This document shows, piece by piece, positions 62,784 to 64,000 of a DNA stretch of 64,000 nt (its first letter is position 1; each line of letters begins with the position of its first letter). The DNA comes from JANXUR01 sp038229415 (lineage in GTDB: Bacteria > Acidobacteriota > Terriglobia > Terriglobales > Acidobacteriaceae): the NCBI GenBank assembly GCA_038229415.1, contig JBBROM010000015.1:1-64000 (forward strand), in the 5' to 3' direction. The position numbers were made by a program, and so were the translations under genes. The notes below the pieces were generated by a model. The model did no database searches. It worked only from the letters and a program-made list of their open reading frames with translations, and was not told the origin of the DNA.

Positions 62784-64000
62784 TTACTTCACCACCGGAA
62801 TTTCCAGCGTACTGGGATGCTGCGCATCATGATAAATGACAATATGCGCCGTATGCGCATCCTTGGCAGTTTCATCCGCGACTACACCGCCGGAGTTATA
62901 GTTCTTTTCCAGTCCCGGATCATTCGGTGAGCCAAGAATCAGACGCAGCCGGCTACCCTTGGCGATCTTACGCGAAAAAAATGTAAACCCGGTAAAGTCA
63001 TACTGTGTAATCTCGCCAGGCTTCACCAGCTTTTCGTGGTCTGTGCCTTCGCGATAGCGAGCCCGCATCAGATCGCTGGTGAGGTGCACAGCGCTACCAT
63101 CAGGCAGTATTTCGGATAGGTCCACTGTGAAGTCGGTATCAGGCACATCCATCGCCATCCATACCGTTAGCTTCGCCCAGCCTGTAACCTCCGTCGCCTG
63201 CGTGAATGGCGCGGAGTGATAAATCACGCCGTCACCACGCAGGCTCATCGCGTCGAACTGGCTGGTCAGGTATCCCTTGCCCTCGTCCTGATTCAGCCCC
63301 GGATTCAGGTCAAGCGGGTCGTAAGTATAGTGATCTGGCTTGCTGCTGGCATTGGGGGCAGCGTCGTTCAGTGATCCAGAGTGCATTACATCGTTGGCTT
63401 CGCCGTTCGAGTCAAGATGCAGGGTTCGCTTCGAGCTGGCGATTGCCTCAAGGCTGTCGGCATACTTCCACTCATCGGCACCCATTAGGTAGTAGGCCAC
63501 CCGTTTTTTCAAGAACTCCGGTTTGGGCCCAGCTTTCATGGCATAGTCGTACCACTGCACGTGCAGATTATTCAGGTCAACCATGCTGGCATCACCAAAG
63601 GTAAGCCCGCCAACTTCTTTCGCCGGAGTGCGCGTCCCGGCATGGTCCCACGGGCCGACGATCAGGTAATGCTTCGCCTTGCCCTCCTCGGAGCCATACT
63701 GCATATGGCTGCGATAGTAAGTCATCGCTCCGGGTTGGTCACCGTCGTAACTTCCCGTAATCGTCAGAATGGGCAAATTGAAGGCGTGATACTGTTCCGG
63801 CTTGATCGCAAGCTGCTGCCAATAGCTATCACGCGATGGATGAGCAATCCAGCTTTGAAACGCAGTCGTGTCGTTACCTGCAATCTTATCGAGATCGTGG
63901 AACGGACGATATTCGGTATACATTTGCTTGAACTTACTCGACCAAAAGCTGCCCTCACCAAATAAATTAGCGTTCGGAGTAACACCGCTGGTAAAAGTGA
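62784..64000 (-). CDS. CocE/NonD-family hydrolase, N-terminus cut by window edge
   Basis: The frame is open from the window edge through FTSGVTPNANLFGEGSF to the stop. The C-terminal 400 residues match X-Pro dipeptidyl-peptidase/CocE (S15) hydrolases: LPILTITGSYDGDQPGAM with a catalytic-type Asp, VGPWDHAGTRTP with the His, then the jelly-roll domain (VTGWAKLTVWMAMDVPDTDF, GSRLRLILGSPNDPG). The nucleophile Ser would lie beyond the edge. Substrate unknown; export likely. Confidence 0.9.
   Translation of the reverse strand, partial: TFTSGVTPNANLFGEGSFWSSKFKQMYTEYRPFHDLDKIAGNDTTAFQSWIAHPSRDSYWQQLAIKPEQYHAFNLPILTITGSYDGDQPGAMTYYRSHMQYGSEEGKAKHYLIVGPWDHAGTRTPAKEVGGLTFGDASMVDLNNLHVQWYDYAMKAGPKPEFLKKRVAYYLMGADEWKYADSLEAIASSKRTLHLDSNGEANDVMHSGSLNDAAPNASSKPDHYTYDPLDLNPGLNQDEGKGYLTSQFDAMSLRGDGVIYHSAPFTQATEVTGWAKLTVWMAMDVPDTDFTVDLSEILPDGSAVHLTSDLMRARYREGTDHEKLVKPGEITQYDFTGFTFFSRKIAKGSRLRLILGSPNDPGLEKNYNSGGVVADETAKDAHTAHIVIYHDAQHPSTLEIPVVK

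Overview
This window looks like chromosomal DNA from a Gram-negative, GC-rich soil bacterium, most probably an Acidobacteriota member of the Terriglobia type. That is inferred from lpxC (lipid A synthesis), the large secreted SBBP and choice-of-anchor-D proteins, numerous secreted peptidases and amidohydrolases, and the general gene style. No marker that fixes the species is present. No rRNA, CRISPR array, prophage or insertion sequence was seen.

Layout. 1-2189 (minus strand) is a tRNA-Thr/Tyr/Gly/Thr-tuf transcription unit in the same gene order as the E. coli tufB operon, with two extra small ORFs inside it. 2485-5438 carries a membrane-anchored protein, then a split DsbD-like redox set (CcdA, TlpA/ResA thioredoxin, DsbD N-terminal domain). 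5626-12619 holds a large diguanylate cyclase/HD-GYP sensor, an SDR, a secreted protein, lpxC and folK. 12819-13833 has an HU-type protein and a secreted peroxiredoxin-like gene interrupted by an in-frame TGA that reads as selenocysteine. 14027-24088 is housekeeping and metabolism: RluA-type synthase, DoxX, amidohydrolase, RidA, RsmD, site-2 protease, SerA with a class V aminotransferase, DUF1810, YqeY. 24109-29268 is a small accessory zone with a PIN/HTH module set between two copies of the 3' end of rsmI, and a MazEF-type pair. 29403-46459 covers rpmE, big secreted beta-propeller proteins, dus, S9 peptidase, a zinc-ribbon coiled coil, RlmI-type methyltransferase, hsp20 and clpB. 46519-47849 is an AbrB / unknown / RelE-like accessory group. 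48782-57906 has nhaA, an FmdB protein, a DnaC-like loader, a UvrC-like protein, a PD-(D/E)XK-like gene with a 3' frameshift, and tldD/tldE. 58508-59611 is selD, also with an in-frame TGA. The end holds secreted proteins and a truncated CocE/NonD hydrolase.

The strongest biological theme is selenium: selD has selenocysteine at its own catalytic position and a predicted exported peroxiredoxin has it at its peroxidatic position. Each TGA is followed by a hairpin at the spacing expected of a bacterial SECIS. The selD product (selenophosphate) would be needed to make both proteins. selA, selB and selC were not found here. The second theme is toxin-antitoxin cargo, above all the PIN/HTH module whose flanking 55-bp repeats differ only at synonymous rsmI codon positions.
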